Source of the DNA: Candidatus Ruthturnera sp.
GTDB lineage: Bacteria; Pseudomonadota; Gammaproteobacteria; PS1; Pseudothioglobaceae
Assembly: GCA_018648985.1 (NCBI GenBank)
Contig: JABGOT010000083.1
Location: 1 to 7,232, forward strand
DNA: 7,232 nt
Direction: 5' to 3'
Of this stretch, positions 5,925 through 7,232 are shown piece after piece. The notes below the pieces were generated by a model, which saw only the letters and a program-made list of their open reading frames with translations, was not told the DNA's origin and did no database searches. Position 1 is the first letter of the stretch, and each line of letters starts with the position of its first letter. The position numbers and the translations under genes were made by a program.

Positions 5925-6629
5925 CTAAAACTTCCCTTTTAAATAACACTGTCTTTCAATCTCATCCATGCGTTCAATTGCATATCTTAAAGTAGTTCTA
6001 GGGAGTTGTGCGTAGTTTTCTCTAAGGAAGGTCTTACAAGTTTTACTGTCTTTTTTATAAATCTCTCTTAACATCCAACCTAGTGCTTTGTGTATTAAGT
6101 CTGCTTTATCGTTTAATAGTAACTTGCCAATCTCTAAAGTTGGTGCAAACTCACCTTGTTTAATAAAGGCAAAAGTGGCCACAATAGCAATACGCCTTTC
6201 CCATAGACTGTTTGATTTTGCCCAGTCATAAAGCAGTGAGCGTTTGTCTTGATGCTTAAACAGATAATCGCCAATAATATGCGGCGTTGAATAATCAACC
6301 AAATCCCAGTTATTGACAGCACTAAGGTTTTTTAGATAATAGTCAAACACTACCTCTTGGTTGCCAGACTGATATTGATAAACCAAAATAATCAAACCGC
6401 AGTAACGAATTTCATGAACAGGGTGATTAATCAGTTTGTCGATTTCATTAAAACTAATGTGCCGATAATATTGTTTGGCAATTAATCGGATTTGTGGCGT
6501 ACGCACCCCAATAAACTGATCGAACTCACTGTATTGTCCAGGACCAGTTTTAAAGTAATATTCGTTTTGCTTTTTGCGCTTAGAGGTTGCAAAAGATTTG
6601 AGTTGTGTAATAACTTCTTGTGCGCTCAT
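5925..6629 (-). CDS. AlkD-like DNA alkylation repair glycosylase
   Basis: This 234-residue, all-helical HEAT-like repeat protein belongs to the DNA alkylation repair family, near in length to Bacillus cereus AlkD (237). AlkD removes bulky or cationic alkylpurines such as 3- and 7-methylpurines without flipping the base. The residues that build the B. cereus active cleft (Trp109, Asp113, Arg148, Trp187) appear to have counterparts here: Trp108 and Asp112 in NNWDLVDYSTPHIIGDYL, Arg146 in LWERRIAIVATF, and Trp185 in KALGWMLREIYKKD. Residues 40-50 (IGVRTPQIRLI) are also typical. It is likely active, though the wider family holds members with no glycosylase activity. It is first in a minus-strand operon and abuts the NIF3-like gene. 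Its start lies 38 bp from divergent msrA. No strong Shine-Dalgarno precedes the ATG. Confidence 0.9.
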   Translation of the reverse strand: MSAQEVITQLKSFATSKRKKQNEYYFKTGPGQYSEFDQFIGVRTPQIRLIAKQYYRHISFNEIDKLINHPVHEIRYCGLIILVYQYQSGNQEVVFDYYLKNLSAVNNWDLVDYSTPHIIGDYLFKHQDKRSLLYDWAKSNSLWERRIAIVATFAFIKQGEFAPTLEIGKLLLNDKADLIHKALGWMLREIYKKDSKTCKTFLRENYAQLPRTTLRYAIERMDEIERQCYLKGKF

Positions 6630-6667
6630 CAGCTATACTATGGATTTTATTAAGGGTCTAATCATAC
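6630..6667. promoter_or_regulatory. divergent promoter region between alkD-like gene and msrA
   Basis: Only 38 bp separate the two start codons, and both transcripts probably begin here or just inside the neighbouring genes. For msrA, TATACT at 6634-6639 is a one-mismatch -10 box and AAGGG at 6652-6656 a ribosome binding site 11 nt from the ATG; no convincing -35 is seen. For the minus strand, TATGAT at 6661-6666 is a one-mismatch -10 whose -35 would lie inside msrA. I see no inverted repeat that would mark a shared operator. The -10 boxes are weak evidence in AT-rich DNA. Confidence 0.35.
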
Positions 6668-7156
6668 ATGCAAACAGCGTATTTTGCCGGTGGATGTTTT
6701 TGGTGTGTTGAAGCGATATTTCAGCGTATTGATGGTGTTGTCAATGCTGAATCTGGCTATTGTAATGGATTAACGCAGAACCCTGCTTATCAAGATATTT
6801 GCACAGGTACGACAGGGCATGCTGAAGTGGTTAAAATTGAGTTTGATGAATCTCAAACAAGTTTTGAGCAATTACTAGCAGTATTCTTCGCTACGCATGA
6901 TGCCACTACGCTTAATCAGCAAGCTAATGACAAAGGTACGCAATACCGATCTGCTGTGTTTTATACAAGTGATGAGCAGCAAACCCAAACCAACCAATTT
7001 ATTAAAAATTTAAGTGATAATATTGTGACTGAAGTAACCGAGTTAGCTGTGTTTTATCCAGCTGAAGATTACCATCAAAATTATTATAATAACAATCTAA
7101 ACCAACCTTATTGTACAATGTTAATCACACCAAAGCTGGATAAATATTTTAAATGA
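6668..7156 (+). CDS. msrA: peptide-methionine (S)-S-oxide reductase MsrA
   Basis: MsrA reduces the S form of methionine sulfoxide in oxidised proteins back to methionine, using thioredoxin for turnover. The catalytic signature GGCFWCVEA is at residues 8-16 with nucleophile Cys10 and Glu15. Also seen: NPAYQDICTGTTGHAEVVKIEFD at 38-60, FFATHDATTLNQQANDKGTQYRSAVFY, and AEDYHQNYY with the substrate-pocket tyrosines. A cysteine at 149 in QPYCTMLITPKLDK sits where resolving cysteines lie in short MsrA proteins. The length, 162 residues, is that of the short cytoplasmic type without the N-terminal extension of the E. coli enzyme; there is no signal peptide. GYCNG replaces the more usual GYSGG, a small deviation. 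No MsrB domain is fused or adjacent. The TGA overlaps the ATG of the next gene, so they share a transcript. The start gives the expected short N-terminus before GCFWC. Confidence 0.96.
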   Translation: MQTAYFAGGCFWCVEAIFQRIDGVVNAESGYCNGLTQNPAYQDICTGTTGHAEVVKIEFDESQTSFEQLLAVFFATHDATTLNQQANDKGTQYRSAVFYTSDEQQTQTNQFIKNLSDNIVTEVTELAVFYPAEDYHQNYYNNNLNQPYCTMLITPKLDKYFK

Positions 7157-7232
7157 ACGATCAAGATCTGCTCAGATACTCACGTCAAATCATCTTGCCA
7201 GAGGTGGGTATAGAAGGGCAGCAAGCATTACT
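7153..7232 (+). CDS. ThiF/MoeB/HesA-family E1-like adenylyltransferase, 5' end only
   Basis: The ATG at 7153 opens 26 complete codons to the window edge: MNDQDLLRYSRQIILPEVGI followed by EGQQAL. The block RYSRQIILPEVG-x-EGQ-x-L is the characteristic N-terminus of the ThiF/MoeB/HesA family, which adenylates the C-terminal glycine of ubiquitin-like sulfur carriers (MoaD, ThiS) for molybdopterin or thiamin synthesis. The fragment ends before the GxGxxG nucleotide-binding loop and the zinc-binding cysteines, so MoeB, ThiF or a related activator cannot be told apart. The start overlaps the msrA stop as ATGA; only a weak GGAT lies upstream, so coupling to msrA translation is likely. Confidence 0.85.
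   Translation, partial: MNDQDLLRYSRQIILPEVGIEGQQAL

Noticed and set aside
6134..6322. Minus-strand 62-residue frame inside the alkD-like gene
   Set aside because: Same-strand alternative frame of a gene with conserved active-site motifs; hydrophobic content comes from the frame shift.

Overview
The window is a stretch of AT-rich gammaproteobacterial chromosome (about 40% G+C by eye). It is densely packed and has no RNA gene, insertion sequence, CRISPR array or phage gene that I can see. The order rplT-pheS-pheT-ihfA is the classic gammaproteobacterial translation/IHF cluster, and IHF-alpha as the gene after pheT points to Proteobacteria. The low G+C, the very short intergenic gaps and the protein flavour would fit a streamlined lineage such as the SUP05/Thioglobus sulfur oxidisers and their symbiotic relatives. 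That placement is inference from style, not from a search.

Left part (1-4015, + strand): the 3' end of rplT (ribosomal protein L20), then pheS and pheT (the two subunits of phenylalanyl-tRNA synthetase), then ihfA. Both later junctions overlap: ATGA between pheS and pheT, TAATG between pheT and ihfA. The only real gap, 56 nt between rplT and pheS, holds a 13-bp hairpin. It also holds an eight-codon reading frame with two Phe codons that stops one base before the pheS start. This is the position where E. coli carries the pheM leader and attenuator, but the geometry here differs.

Middle (4018-4488, - strand): a 156-residue protein I do not recognise, converging on ihfA with a 2-nt gap. A perfect TATAAT lies upstream of it, so it is probably transcribed on its own.

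Right-middle (4546-6629, - strand): a tight three-gene operon read alkD-like DNA glycosylase, then a 103-residue NIF3/YqfO-like protein, then an AI-2E/PerM-family permease. The genes abut or overlap (TAG directly followed by ATG; then ATGA).

Right end (6668-7232, + strand): msrA (methionine sulfoxide reductase A), divergent from the alkD operon across only 38 bp, overlapping by ATGA the start of a ThiF/MoeB/HesA-family E1-like gene that runs off the window.

Most of this is ordinary housekeeping DNA and I do not see a convincing new defence or mobile system. The points most worth a second look are the rplT-pheS leader region, the unrecognised 156-residue gene and the coupled alkD/NIF3-like/permease operon.
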